Below, piece by piece: positions 9,775-21,065 of a DNA stretch of 64,000 nt. Source of the stretch: Novosphingopyxis iocasae (GTDB lineage: Bacteria; Pseudomonadota; Alphaproteobacteria; Sphingomonadales; Sphingomonadaceae); NCBI RefSeq assembly GCF_014334095.1, contig NZ_CP060495.1, positions 209,001 through 273,000 of the forward strand. The letters are read 5' to 3'. Each line of letters starts with the position of its first letter. Position 1 is the stretch's first letter. The notes below the pieces were generated by a model. The model had not been told where the DNA came from, ran no database searches, and saw only the letters and a list, made by a program, of their open reading frames with translations. Position numbers and translations under genes: made by a program.

Positions 9775-10044
9775 ATGTCGATCTCTGCAGAACGCAAGCA
9801 GGAAGTCATCAAGGACAATGCCCGCGAAAAGGGCGACACCGGTTCCCCCGAAGTGCAGATCGCGATCCTGACGGAGCGCATCAACAATCTGACCGATCAC
9901 TTCAAGAGCAACCACAAGGACAACCATTCGCGTCGCGGCCTTCTGGCCATGGTCAACAAGCGTCGCAGCCTGCTGGACTATCTCCGCAAGAAGGACGACC
10001 AGCGCTACGCCGATCTGATCAAGAAGCTCGGTCTGCGTAAGTAA
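9775..10044 (+). CDS. rpsO: 30S ribosomal protein S15
   Basis: 89 residues, the normal length. It binds 16S rRNA helices and nucleates the platform of the small subunit. Family features are [39 protein letters not shown] and [12 protein letters not shown] 9775 follows GAAGGAAG closely. It stands between truB and pnp, as in many proteobacteria, and is followed at once by a strong intrinsic terminator. Confidence 0.97.
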   Translation: MSISAERKQEVIKDNAREKGDTGSPEVQIAILTERINNLTDHFKSNHKDNHSRRGLLAMVNKRRSLLDYLRKKDDQRYADLIKKLGLRK

Positions 10045-10053
10045 GACGACAAG

Positions 10054-10084
10054 ACGGCTCCGCGATGCGGGGCCGTTTTCGTTT
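10054..10084 (+). terminator. Intrinsic terminator after rpsO
   Basis: Ten-base-pair stem ACGGCTCCGC/GCGGGGCCGT with a 3-base loop GAT, followed by TTTCGTTT. It separates rpsO from pnp, which therefore likely has its own promoter in the 150-base gap. Confidence 0.85.
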
Positions 10085-10236
10085 AATCCCGAACGAATGG
10101 GATGAACGGGGCTCTCCGCAATGAGGCGGATGGCCAAATAGGGGCGTATCAAGGCCCCGATCCGATCCGTACCGGACCCGTGCGGAACAAGAGGCCCCTT
10201 CGCGCAATAGGGCGGAAGGGTTCATAAGGAAAATTT
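10085..10236 (+). promoter_or_regulatory. pnp leader region
   Basis: A 152-base gap between the rpsO terminator and pnp. A short stem GGGGC/GGCCCC pair (10141-10145 with 10154-10158) is visible, and AAGGAAAA precedes the start codon. In enterobacteria the pnp leader carries an autoregulated RNase III hairpin; I see no comparably long hairpin here, so regulation is only suspected. Confidence 0.35.
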
Positions 10237-12534
10237 ATGTTCGATACGAAAAAAGTAGAGCTGGAATGGGGCGGAAAGACCCTCACTCTGGAAACCGGCC
10301 GCATCGCCCGTCAGGCAGACGGCGCCGTGCTGGCAACTTACGGCGATACCGTGGTGCTGTGCGCCGTGACCGCCGCCAAGTCGGTGCGCGAAGGACAGGA
10401 CTTCTTCCCGCTCACCGTCCACTATCAGGAAAAGTTCTCGGCCGCCGGTCGCATCCCGGGCGGCTTCTTCAAGCGCGAAGGCCGCGCCACGGAAAAGGAG
10501 ACGCTGACCAGCCGTCTCATCGACCGTCCGGTGCGCCCGCTGTTCCCCGAAGGTTTCTACAACGAAATCAACGTGATCTGTCAGGTCCTGTCTTATGATG
10601 GCGAGACCGAGCCCGATATCCTGGCGATGATCGCTTCCTCGGCTGCGCTGACCATTTCCGGCGTGCCTTTCATGGGCCCGATCGGCGGCGCGCGCGTCGG
10701 CTATCAGGACGGCGAATATCAGCTGAACCCCAGCATCGCTTCCACCAAGGAAGAAGGCGAGCTGGACCTCGTCGTCGCCGCCACCGGCGATGCCGTGATG
10801 ATGGTGGAATCCGAAGCCAAGGAGCTTTCGGAAGACATCATGCTTGGTGCCGTCATGTTCGCGCATGAGAACATCAAGCCGGTCATCAACGCGATCATCG
10901 ATCTGGCCGAGAAGGCCGCGAAGGAGCCCTGGGAGCTGAAGAGCACCGATGGCAATGACGCGATCAAGGAAGAGCTGCGCGGCATCGTCGGCGATGACAT
11001 CGCCGCTGCCTACAAGCTGACCGACAAGTCGGAGCGCTCCGCCGCCCTCAATACGGCGCGCGACAAGGCGAAGGCGCATTATGCGGAGGCCGATGGCCAG
11101 ACGCAGATGACCGCCGGCAAGATGGTCAAGAAGCTGGAAGCCGAGATCGTTCGCGGCGCCATCCTGAAGGACGGCAGCCGTATCGACGGCCGCAAGACCA
11201 CCGAGATCCGTCCGATCGAGGCGATGGTGCACTTCCTGCCCCGCGCGCATGGTTCGGCGCTGTTCACCCGCGGTGAAACGCAGGCGATCTGCACCACCAC
11301 GCTGGGCACCAAGGATGCCGAGCAGATGATCGACGGTCTGGAAGGGCTCAGCTACGAGCGCTTCATGCTGCACTATAACTTCCCGCCCTATTCGGTCGGC
11401 GAAGTCGGCCGCTTCGGCTTCACCAGCCGCCGCGAGACCGGCCACGGCAAGCTCGCCTGGCGCGCGCTGCACCCGGTGCTGCCGAGCATGGACGAGTTCC
11501 CCTATACGATCCGCGTCCTCTCGGACATCACCGAGTCCAACGGTTCGTCCTCGATGGCGACCGTGTGCGGCGGCTCGCTGGCCATGATGGACGCGGGCGT
11601 GCCGCTGAAGCGCCCCGTTTCCGGCATCGCCATGGGCCTCATCCTGGAAGGCGAGGACTTCACCGTCCTGTCCGACATTCTGGGTGACGAGGACCATCTG
11701 GGCGACATGGACTTCAAGGTGGCCGGTACGGAAGAGGGCATCACCTCGCTCCAGATGGACATCAAGGTCGCCGGGATCACCGAGGAGATTATGAAGACCG
11801 CCCTCGCGCAGGCGAAGGACGGCCGTGCCCACATCCTCGGCAAGATGAACGAAGCGCTTGGCGGCACCCGTCAGGAACTGTCCGATTACGCTCCGCGGAT
11901 CGAGACGATGCAGATCGACAAGACCAAGATCCGCGACGTCATCGGTACCGGCGGCAAGGTGATCCGCGAGATCGTTGCCGAGACGGGCGCGAAGGTCGAC
12001 ATCGACGATGACGGCGTGATCAAGATCTCGTCTTCCGACATCAGCCAGATCGAAGCCGCGAAGAAGTGGATCGAAGGCATCGTAGAGGAAGCCGAAGTCG
12101 GCAAGATCTACACCGGCAAAGTCGTCAACCTCGTTGATTTCGGTGCGTTCGTGAACTTCATGGGCGGCAAGGACGGTCTTGTCCACGTCTCCGAGATCAA
12201 GAACGAGCGCGTGGAAAAGGTCTCCGACGAGCTGTCCGAAGGCCAGGAAGTCAAGGTCAAGGTGCTCGAGATCGATCAGCGCGGCAAGGTTCGCCTGTCG
12301 ATGCGCGTCGTCGATCAGGAAACCGGCGAAGAGCTGGAAGATACCCGTCCGGCGCGCGAACCGCGCGGCGATCGCGGTGATCGCAAGCCGCGCGGAGACC
12401 GTGACGGCGGCGGACGCGGCGAAGGTGGTCGCGGCCGGGGCCGGGGACGCGGTCGCGGTGGACGCGACGGCGGCAAGGACGATGGTGACAAGGGTGATGC
12501 CGCTGGCCTGCCCGACTTCATCACCAACGACTGA
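10237..12534 (+). CDS. pnp: Polyribonucleotide nucleotidyltransferase (PNPase)
   Basis: 765 residues; a phosphorolytic 3'-5' exoribonuclease and part of RNA degradosomes. There are two RNase PH-like cores ([21 protein letters not shown] near residue 20, and [19 protein letters not shown] near 310), then the KH domain [15 protein letters not shown] near 565 and an S1 domain [21 protein letters not shown] near 630. The C-terminal tail is rich in Arg-Gly repeats (about 705-750) and ends LPDFITND, typical of alphaproteobacterial PNPases that bind RNase E. ATG 10237 follows AAGGAAAA. Confidence 0.97.
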   Translation: MFDTKKVELEWGGKTLTLETGRIARQADGAVLATYGDTVVLCAVTAAKSVREGQDFFPLTVHYQEKFSAAGRIPGGFFKREGRATEKETLTSRLIDRPVRPLFPEGFYNEINVICQVLSYDGETEPDILAMIASSAALTISGVPFMGPIGGARVGYQDGEYQLNPSIASTKEEGELDLVVAATGDAVMMVESEAKELSEDIMLGAVMFAHENIKPVINAIIDLAEKAAKEPWELKSTDGNDAIKEELRGIVGDDIAAAYKLTDKSERSAALNTARDKAKAHYAEADGQTQMTAGKMVKKLEAEIVRGAILKDGSRIDGRKTTEIRPIEAMVHFLPRAHGSALFTRGETQAICTTTLGTKDAEQMIDGLEGLSYERFMLHYNFPPYSVGEVGRFGFTSRRETGHGKLAWRALHPVLPSMDEFPYTIRVLSDITESNGSSSMATVCGGSLAMMDAGVPLKRPVSGIAMGLILEGEDFTVLSDILGDEDHLGDMDFKVAGTEEGITSLQMDIKVAGITEEIMKTALAQAKDGRAHILGKMNEALGGTRQELSDYAPRIETMQIDKTKIRDVIGTGGKVIREIVAETGAKVDIDDDGVIKISSSDISQIEAAKKWIEGIVEEAEVGKIYTGKVVNLVDFGAFVNFMGGKDGLVHVSEIKNERVEKVSDELSEGQEVKVKVLEIDQRGKVRLSMRVVDQETGEELEDTRPAREPRGDRGDRKPRGDRDGGGRGEGGRGRGRGRGRGGRDGGKDDGDKGDAAGLPDFITND

Positions 12535-12558
12535 TCGTCGTCCGATCATGAAGTAACG

Positions 12559-12591
12559 AAGGGGTGCCGGAGCGATCCGGCGCCCTTTTCT
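12559..12591 (+). terminator. Intrinsic terminator after pnp
   Basis: Stem AAGGGGTGCCGGA/TCCGGCGCCCTTTT with loop GCGA (12572-12575); the T run starts at 12586. It lies 25 bases after the pnp stop and ends the translation block. Confidence 0.87.
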
Positions 12592-12705
12592 TTTGGCCGC
12601 AAGCGAGCGCGTGGCGCTTCATCCGCGCTATACCCTTAATCCGCGATACAGGCGCGCGCGCTTACGGCTTGGCGCGGGAAGCTCGGCAGGCTAGGGAACA
12701 GCGCC

Positions 12706-13497
12706 ATGACACGCATCATTCTTCGTACCGGCGCGATCGCGCTTTCGACCGTTCTTCTGGCTGGTTGCTCTACGTTGGGCATCGGCGGGAACAAGACGGG
12801 CGCGGACACCGCTTATGTCGCGCGCGATGTGGGCACGCTTTACAACGCCGCGAAGGACCGGCTCGACAAGCGCCAGTACAAGGTTGCCGCCGCCCTGTTC
12901 GATGAGGTGGAGCGCCAGCATCCCTATTCGCCCTGGGCCCGCCGCGCGCAGCTGATGAGCGCGTTCAGCTATTATATGGATGCCGACTATCCCAAAGCGA
13001 TCGAGAGCGCGCAGCGCTTCCTTGCTATCCATCCGGGCAACAAGGACGCGGCCTATGCTTATTATCTGATCGGCGTCAGCCACTATGAGCAGATTGCCGA
13101 TGTCCGCCGCGACCAGAGCACGACCGAGCAGGCGCTCGCCGCGTTGGGCGAAGTGCAACGCCGCTATCCGAACACGCGCTACGCCGCCGATGCCGCGCTG
13201 AAGATCGACCTCGTGAACGACCACCTGGCCGGCAAGGAAATGGAGATCGGCCGCTTCTACGAGCGCCGCAACCAGTGGCTTGCCGCCACGCTGCGCTTCC
13301 GTGAGGTCGTCGATAATTATCAGACCACCACGCACGCGCCCGAGGCGCTGTACCGCCTGGTCGAATCCTATCTGTCGCTCGGTATTCCGGAAGAGGCCAA
13401 GAAGGCCGCCGCCGTGCTCGGCGCGAACTATCCGGGCAGCAAATGGTATAGCCGGGCTTATGATCTAATGCAGGACAAGGCGCCCAATTACGTCTGA
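12706..13497 (+). CDS. bamD: Outer membrane assembly lipoprotein BamD
   Basis: 263 residues; an essential lipoprotein of the BAM complex that inserts beta-barrel proteins in the outer membrane. The lipobox LLAGC (Cys21) follows a typical signal. Five TPR-like helical pairs are seen, with hallmark pieces LYNAAKDRLDKRQYKVAAALFDEVERQHPYSPWARRAQLM, written here only as landmarks LYNAAKDRLD and HPYSPWARRAQLM, then YPKAIESAQRFLAIHPGN and RYPNTRYAADA. ATG 12706 precedes the signal directly. bamD next to recN and ligA is a common arrangement in alphaproteobacteria. Confidence 0.94.
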   Translation: MTRIILRTGAIALSTVLLAGCSTLGIGGNKTGADTAYVARDVGTLYNAAKDRLDKRQYKVAAALFDEVERQHPYSPWARRAQLMSAFSYYMDADYPKAIESAQRFLAIHPGNKDAAYAYYLIGVSHYEQIADVRRDQSTTEQALAALGEVQRRYPNTRYAADAALKIDLVNDHLAGKEMEIGRFYERRNQWLAATLRFREVVDNYQTTTHAPEALYRLVESYLSLGIPEEAKKAAAVLGANYPGSKWYSRAYDLMQDKAPNYV

Positions 13498-13580
13498 TCG
13501 GAACGGGAATGCGGACGGATCGCACAGCATTCGTTCGCCTTCTATTCCCCTTCCGCCGCTAAGCCGTTAGAGGCGGGCTT

Positions 13581-15242
13581 ATGCTCACCGGGCTTTCCAT
13601 CCGCGACGTCGTGCTGATCGAGGCACTCGACCTGGAGTTCGCAGGCGGCCTTAGTGTGCTCACCGGAGAGACCGGTGCAGGCAAATCCATCCTGCTCGAT
13701 TCGCTGGGCCTCGCGCTCGGTGCCCGTGCCGACAGCGGCTTGGTGCGTCAGGGGGCCGAACGCGCCAAGGTCACTGCCAGCTTCGCCGCCCCGGAAACCG
13801 GATCGCCGCTCGCCCTGCTGCTGGCAGAGAACGAGATCGAGCATGAGCCGGGCGAACCGCTGGTCATCCGCCGCACAGTCAAAGCCGACGGCGGCAGCCG
13901 TGCGCATCTCGCCGATCAGCCCGTCAGCGCCGCGCTCCTGCGCGAGGTCGGGCGTTATCTCGTCGAAATCCACGGCCAGCATGACGATCGCGGCCTCTTG
14001 AACCCCAAGGGACATCGCGAACTGCTGGACGCTTTCGGGCGCTGCGATGGCGGCGCGGTTGCCGCGGCCTGGCGGGATTGGCGTGTTGCACGCGACCGGC
14101 TGGAGCAGGCGCGCGCCGAACGCGACGAGGCCGAGCGGGACCGTGAGTGGCTCGACCATGCCGTGGGGGAGCTGGAAGCGCTCGCGCCCGAAGCGGGCGA
14201 GGAACAATCCCTCGCCGAAGAACGCGCCTCGATGCAGGCGGGCGAGCGGATTGCCGAGGATCTGGACGCGATCCGTGCCGTGTTCGAGGGATCGGACGGC
14301 GGCATGGCCCAGCTGCGCGGCGCCGCGCGGCGGCTCGACCGGGTCGCGGAGGGCCACGCGCTGCTCGGCGAAGCGCTGGAATCGCTCGACCGTGCCCTGG
14401 CCGAGGCTACCGAGGCGGAAGACAAGTTGAACGATGCGGCCGAGGCGCTGGCGTTCGATCCTGCGCGGCTGGACGCGGTGGAGACGCGGCTGTTCGATCT
14501 GCGCGCCATCGCCCGCAAGCATCAGGTGGAGCCGGATGCGCTGCCCGCGCTGCTGGAACAACTGGCCGCCCGGTTAGACGCGCTGGAAGGCGGCGCGGAC
14601 AGCATCGCGAAGCTGGAGGCGGCGGAGGCGGCCGCGGCGGCTACCTATTCGGAAGCTGCCGACGCGCTGAGCGCCCAGCGCCGCGAGGCGGGCGAGCGGC
14701 TCGATGCCGCGGTGGCGGGCGAGCTTGCGCCGCTGAAGCTTGATGCCGCGCGTTTCCGAACTTCGGTCGAGGAACTGCCGGAAGAGCAATGGGGCGGGCG
14801 CGGCAAGGACCGCATCGAATTTCTCATCAGCACCAATCCCGGCGCGCCCTTCGCGCCGCTCGCCAAGATCGCTTCCGGCGGCGAGCTGTCGCGCTTCATC
14901 CTGGCTTTGAAGGTGGCGCTCGCCGAAGAGGGCGGGGCGGAGACGATCATTTTCGACGAAATCGACCGCGGCGTTGGCGGCGCGGTGGCCTCCGCGATCG
15001 GCGAACGCCTGAGCCGCCTGTCCGCCAGCCGCCAGCTCCTCGCCGTCACCCACAGCCCGCAGGTCGCGGCCACCGGCACGCACCATTTCTTCATCGCCAA
15101 ATCGTCCGACGGCACCGTGACGCGTACGGGCGTGCACCAGCTGGACAGTGCTGAACGCCGCCAGGAAATCGCCCGCATGCTCTCCGGCACCGAAGTGACG
15201 GACGAGGCGAGGGCGCAGGCGGATCGATTGCTGGAAGTCTAG
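13581..15242 (+). CDS. recN: DNA repair protein RecN
   Basis: 553-residue SMC-like ATPase acting early in double-strand break repair. The Walker A GETGAGKSILLDSLGLALG is near residue 29; the coiled-coil arms fill about residues 150-400 and are rich in Ala/Glu/Arg. The ABC signature FAPLAKIASGGELSRFILALK is near 430, and Walker B IIFDEIDRGVGGAVA near 458. ATG 13581 gives the family start MLTGLSIRDVVLIE. It lies between bamD and ligA, all on the plus strand. Confidence 0.95.
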   Translation: MLTGLSIRDVVLIEALDLEFAGGLSVLTGETGAGKSILLDSLGLALGARADSGLVRQGAERAKVTASFAAPETGSPLALLLAENEIEHEPGEPLVIRRTVKADGGSRAHLADQPVSAALLREVGRYLVEIHGQHDDRGLLNPKGHRELLDAFGRCDGGAVAAAWRDWRVARDRLEQARAERDEAERDREWLDHAVGELEALAPEAGEEQSLAEERASMQAGERIAEDLDAIRAVFEGSDGGMAQLRGAARRLDRVAEGHALLGEALESLDRALAEATEAEDKLNDAAEALAFDPARLDAVETRLFDLRAIARKHQVEPDALPALLEQLAARLDALEGGADSIAKLEAAEAAAAATYSEAADALSAQRREAGERLDAAVAGELAPLKLDAARFRTSVEELPEEQWGGRGKDRIEFLISTNPGAPFAPLAKIASGGELSRFILALKVALAEEGGAETIIFDEIDRGVGGAVASAIGERLSRLSASRQLLAVTHSPQVAATGTHHFFIAKSSDGTVTRTGVHQLDSAERRQEIARMLSGTEVTDEARAQADRLLEV

Positions 15243-15289
15243 TCCGACAGCGGCAATTTTCCTGTCCTATCGGCAAGTGTATCGGCTAA

Positions 15290-17566
<2,277 letters not shown>

Positions 17567-17586
17567 AGGTTCTGTAAAGTTCGACT

Positions 17587-17680
17587 GTTCGTTCGGCCTG
17601 AGCTAGTCGAAGGGCAGCTCTTCCTCCGTTGAAGATGGTAAAAAACAACACGGTGCTTCGGCAAGCTCAGCACGAACGGA
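17587..17680. repeat. Dispersed palindromic repeat after ligA
   Basis: Arms TTCGTTCGGCCTGAGCTAG (from 17588) and CTTCGGCAAGCTCAGCACGA (17655-17674) are imperfect inverted copies separated by about 40 bases. The element sits in the gap between the convergent ligA and DUF2459-like genes, where it could also stop transcription. Confidence 0.75.
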
Positions 17681-17689
17681 GGGCGAGCT

Positions 17690-18397
17690 TCAGTCTTTCG
17701 GCGGAAACCAGCGCATGACGCCGCCCGCGATCGGCGTCCAGATGCCCACCCGAACGCCCGCCTCTCGCAGCATGCGGCCGGTCCAGCTGTTGCAGCTATT
17801 GAGCGCGCTGTAGCGCCCATGCGCGGCGTAGAAGGCGTCGGCGGGGCCATAACCGAAACTGGGGACCGCGCGGCCGTCCGGACCGGTTTCGAACTGCGCG
17901 CGGACCGCGGCGGCGAGACGAAAATATTGCTCGTCGGTTAGCGTCACGCGGCGGCGATAAGGCTGCGGACCCGGCCGATATAGGAAATCGACATGCATCA
18001 GCGTCTCGTCCGATCCCGTGGCTGCGTTCCAGGCGATGGCGGGGGTCAAGTCCGCCCAGGTCTCCGTCTCCCGGTAGAAGCGCGCCTCGCCCCAGGCGAT
18101 CAGGACATGGTTGCTGTAATAGCGCGGATCGCGAATGTCGGAGGGGCGCAGCAGATCGCGCCAGTCGGCGATGTCGTTTGCCATCGGCATGACGATGCCG
18201 GTGTGGACGCCGTTCGTCTCCACCCAGATGGTGATGCCGTTTTCGGGCTCCCGCCAGCCTGGATTGGCGGCGACGAGCGATCCGGCCAGCGCGGCAGCGA
18301 AATAGAGACCGATCGCGAGCAGCAGCCAGCCGATCAGCGCCCTGATCACACGCCCGGGAGCCGAACGCGTGCCTGTTTCGTTTTTCGGGCTCATCAT
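17690..18397 (-). CDS. TIGR02117/DUF2459-like membrane-anchored protein
   Basis: 235 residues. One N-terminal membrane segment (about 21-43, LIGWLLLAIGLYFAAALAGS) is followed by a periplasmic domain with the family-like NGVHTGIVMP, HVLIAWGEARFYRET and LNSCNSWTGRMLREAG blocks. The His of NGVHTG and the Cys of NSCNSW may be catalytic, as in NlpC/P60-like folds; this is inference. The family was first noted near urease genes; its function is unknown. The start (ATG ATG at 18397/18394) lies only 14 bases from the divergent phhA start. Confidence 0.78.
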   Translation of the reverse strand: MMSPKNETGTRSAPGRVIRALIGWLLLAIGLYFAAALAGSLVAANPGWREPENGITIWVETNGVHTGIVMPMANDIADWRDLLRPSDIRDPRYYSNHVLIAWGEARFYRETETWADLTPAIAWNAATGSDETLMHVDFLYRPGPQPYRRRVTLTDEQYFRLAAAVRAQFETGPDGRAVPSFGYGPADAFYAAHGRYSALNSCNSWTGRMLREAGVRVGIWTPIAGGVMRWFPPKD

Positions 18398-18411
18398 GCT
18401 AGGATCGCCGC

Positions 18412-19299
18412 ATGAACGCAGAAAGTCACGTCTTCGAAACGCCGCCCGAGGGCGCCGCGCCCGATTGGACCATTCCGCAGGGCTGGGATGCCTATACGGC
18501 GGAAGAGCATGCCACCTGGGACAAGCTGTTCGCTCGCCAGCGCGAAATGCTGCCGGGGCGCGCCTCGGCCGAGTTCCTGAAAGGGCTCGACGTGCTGCAA
18601 CTTTCGAAGCCGGGCATTCCCGATTTCGACGAGCTCAACGAGCGGCTGATGAACGCCACGGGCTGGAAAGTGGTGGCGGTGCCGGGCTTGGTCCCGGACG
18701 ATGTGTTCTTCGATCATCTCGCCAATCGCCGCTTCGTTTCGGGTAATTTCATTCGCCGGCCGGATCAGCTCGATTATCTGCAAGAGCCGGATATCTTTCA
18801 TGACGTGTTCGGGCATGTCCCGATGCTCGCCGATCCCACCTTTGCGGATTATATGGCGGCCTATGGTCGGGGCGGGAAGCGCGCGCTGGAACTGGGCGCG
18901 CTGGAGAAGCTGGCGCGGCTCTATTGGTACACGGTGGAGTTCGGGCTGGTGCGCGAAGATGACGGCCTTCGCATTTACGGTGCCGGCATCGTCTCCAGCT
19001 ATGGCGAGAGCGAGTTCGCGCTGGACAGCGACAGTCCCAATCGCATCGGTTTCGATTTGGAGCGGGTGATGCGGACCAAATATCGCATCGACGATTATCA
19101 GCAGAATTATTTCGTGATCGATAGCTTCGAGAGCTTGCTGCAAACCACCGTCGAGACCGATTTCGCGCCGGTGTACGAACGGTTGGCCGACAAACCGACG
19201 ATCGAGGTGGCCGAGTTGGTGGAGGGCGACGACGTGCTCACCGACGGCACGCAGTCCTACGCGATGGCGAAGGAGCTGGAAGCCGCGCGCGACGCCTGA
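18412..19299 (+). CDS. phhA: Phenylalanine 4-monooxygenase
   Basis: 295-residue iron and pterin-dependent aromatic hydroxylase that turns phenylalanine into tyrosine. The iron ligands are visible: His130 and His135 in FHDVFGHVPM, and Glu176 in YWYTVEFG. The family blocks LPGRASAEFLKGL, PGLVPDDVFFDHLANRRF and GAGIVSSYGESEFA are intact. The length is that of bacterial single-domain enzymes, with no regulatory ACT domain. No pterin recycling gene (phhB) is adjacent. The promoter must lie inside or against the divergent DUF2459-like gene, as only 14 bases separate the two starts. Confidence 0.95.
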   Translation: MNAESHVFETPPEGAAPDWTIPQGWDAYTAEEHATWDKLFARQREMLPGRASAEFLKGLDVLQLSKPGIPDFDELNERLMNATGWKVVAVPGLVPDDVFFDHLANRRFVSGNFIRRPDQLDYLQEPDIFHDVFGHVPMLADPTFADYMAAYGRGGKRALELGALEKLARLYWYTVEFGLVREDDGLRIYGAGIVSSYGESEFALDSDSPNRIGFDLERVMRTKYRIDDYQQNYFVIDSFESLLQTTVETDFAPVYERLADKPTIEVAELVEGDDVLTDGTQSYAMAKELEAARDA

Positions 19300-19300
19300 T

Positions 19301-20266
19301 CTACCACTCGCCGGTGCCGGTTGGTGCCTCCCGCGCGCCGCGGGCCTTGCGGCGGAAACCGTGGCGACGGCGTTTTTTCAGAACGAGCGTGGGCCAGTTT
19401 TCACGCTCGCGTCGTTCCGCCAGCCTGTAGCCCTGACGGCGATAGGCGGCGGCCACGCGCTCCGCCTGATCGCTCATCAGTCCGGCGAGGACCAGCGTGC
19501 CGCCTTCCGCCTGGATCGCGGCGAGATCGGGGGCGAGCGCGATCAGCGGCCCGGCGAGAATGTTGGCAATCACAAGGTCGTAAGGCGCACGCCGCCGGAT
19601 CAGCGGATGATCGGCGCCCGGCGCGGTAAGCAGCGTCATGTCGCCGGTAGCGCGGCCGGTGGCAATGCCGTTAAGTTCAGCGAATTCGGCAGCAAGTTCG
19701 ACCGCGACCGGATCGATATCGCTCGCCACGATCCGCGCGCGCGGCCAGAGATGCGCGGCGGCGAAAGCGAGCAGGCCCGTGCCGGTTCCGATATCGGCGA
19801 CACGCGAAAAACGTGAGCCGGAGCTGCGCAGATCGTCGAGTGCGGACAGGCAGCCGAAGGTGGTCGGGTGATGCCCGGTGCCAAAGGCACGGCTGGCGTC
19901 GATACGAAGGTCGATCAGCGAAGGATCGTCCGGCGGCGCCTCACCGCTCAAGCGCACATAGAAGCGCCCCACGGTGAACGGGTCGAGGCCGGACTGGCTG
20001 GCGGTGACCCAGTCTTCATCGCCCAGCTGTTCGATCTCGGCCTCGGCATCTGCTGCGCTAGGGATCAGCGCGCGGATCGCATCGGCGGCGTGCGCGCTCG
20101 GCTCTTCCTCGAAATAGGCCTCCACGATCCACTCGCTGCTGTCTTCCGCGCGCTCGCGCGTCACCAGCACCGGTGAGGGATCGACATCGAGGAACGCCGC
20201 GACATCGCCCTCGAGCGCTTCCGCTTCGGCGCGGGTGCAGGGCAGGGATAGCTTGTAACTGGCCAT
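19301..20266 (-). CDS. prmA: Ribosomal protein L11 methyltransferase PrmA
   Basis: 321 residues; trimethylates L11 using S-adenosylmethionine. The family signature FGTGHHPTTFGCLSALDDL, the SAM loop VADIGTGTGLLAFAAAHL and the catalytic-pocket motif LVIANILAGPLIALAP are all present. The C-terminus carries an unusual basic tail (KKRRRHGFRRKARGAR). Its stop is one base from the phhA stop on the other strand. It follows the SDR gene on the same strand with a 7-base gap, so the pair is probably cotranscribed. Confidence 0.93.
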   Translation of the reverse strand: MASYKLSLPCTRAEAEALEGDVAAFLDVDPSPVLVTRERAEDSSEWIVEAYFEEEPSAHAADAIRALIPSAADAEAEIEQLGDEDWVTASQSGLDPFTVGRFYVRLSGEAPPDDPSLIDLRIDASRAFGTGHHPTTFGCLSALDDLRSSGSRFSRVADIGTGTGLLAFAAAHLWPRARIVASDIDPVAVELAAEFAELNGIATGRATGDMTLLTAPGADHPLIRRRAPYDLVIANILAGPLIALAPDLAAIQAEGGTLVLAGLMSDQAERVAAAYRRQGYRLAERRERENWPTLVLKKRRRHGFRRKARGAREAPTGTGEW

Positions 20267-20273
20267 GATCGGA

Positions 20274-20990
20274 TCAGCGAACGAAGCTTGCGCCGTTCGC
20301 GTCGATGACCGCGCCGGTCATGGACGGGGGCGCGTCGACAGCGCAGAATTTCACGATGTCGGCAATTTCTGAGGTTTCGGCGACGCGGCCGAGCGGAATG
20401 TCTTTCAAAAGCTCCGGCCCGCCGCGACTGGCGAGATAGTCCTCGGCCATGCCGGTCATGGTGAAACCGGGGCAGACGGAAAAGGCCAGAATTCCATCGG
20501 TACCATAGCCCCGCGCGATCGACTTGGTCATCGCCACCATTCCGGCCTTGGACGCGGCATAATGCCAGTGGGCGGGGCTGTCGCCGCGATAGGCCGCGCG
20601 GCTGGCGACATTGACGATGCGCCCGCCACGCCCGGTTTCCTGCCAATGGCGAACGGCATAGCGGCACAGCTCCGCAGACGCGGTGAGGTTGATCCGCATG
20701 GTCTGCTCCCATCCGTCGAGCCATTCAATGTCAGAACGATCGATCGGATTGGCTTCAAAGATACCGGCGTTGTTAACGAGGACGTCGATGCGCCCGTCCA
20801 GCCTCTCCAGCGCAGCGTTCCAAAGAGCCTCGGCGGCGCCGGGCAGGGAAAGGTCTGCGCCGATCAGGTTGCCGCGCGCGCTGCTGGCGTGACCGACGAT
20901 GCGCGTGCCTGCGATATCGAGTATTTCGAAGATCGCTTTGCCGATGCCGCGGCTCGCGCCGGTGAGAAGGATATGTGACTGCTTTTCCAT
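20274..20990 (-). CDS. SDR family oxidoreductase (FabG-like)
   Basis: 238-residue short-chain dehydrogenase/reductase. The nucleotide-binding motif TGASRGIGKAIFEIL is near the N-terminus, NNAGIFEANP follows, and the catalytic Tyr-Lys pair is in HYAASKAGM. The C-terminus MTGAVIDANGASFVR matches the family end. I choose ATG 20990; GTG 20999 is also open. The substrate cannot be read from sequence. It sits upstream of prmA in a likely two-gene transcript. Confidence 0.82.
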   Translation of the reverse strand: MEKQSHILLTGASRGIGKAIFEILDIAGTRIVGHASSARGNLIGADLSLPGAAEALWNAALERLDGRIDVLVNNAGIFEANPIDRSDIEWLDGWEQTMRINLTASAELCRYAVRHWQETGRGGRIVNVASRAAYRGDSPAHWHYAASKAGMVAMTKSIARGYGTDGILAFSVCPGFTMTGMAEDYLASRGGPELLKDIPLGRVAETSEIADIVKFCAVDAPPSMTGAVIDANGASFVR

Positions 20991-21065
20991 GTCCGCCACT
21001 TAGGCGGGCCGGACGAGAAGGAAAAGGGCGCGGCGGATTTAGGCCGCAGCGTTGTCCCGCGCGGT

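Noticed and set aside
10222-12549. 775-residue open frame on the minus strand
   Set aside because: Almost exactly antisense to pnp, with no recognisable domain.
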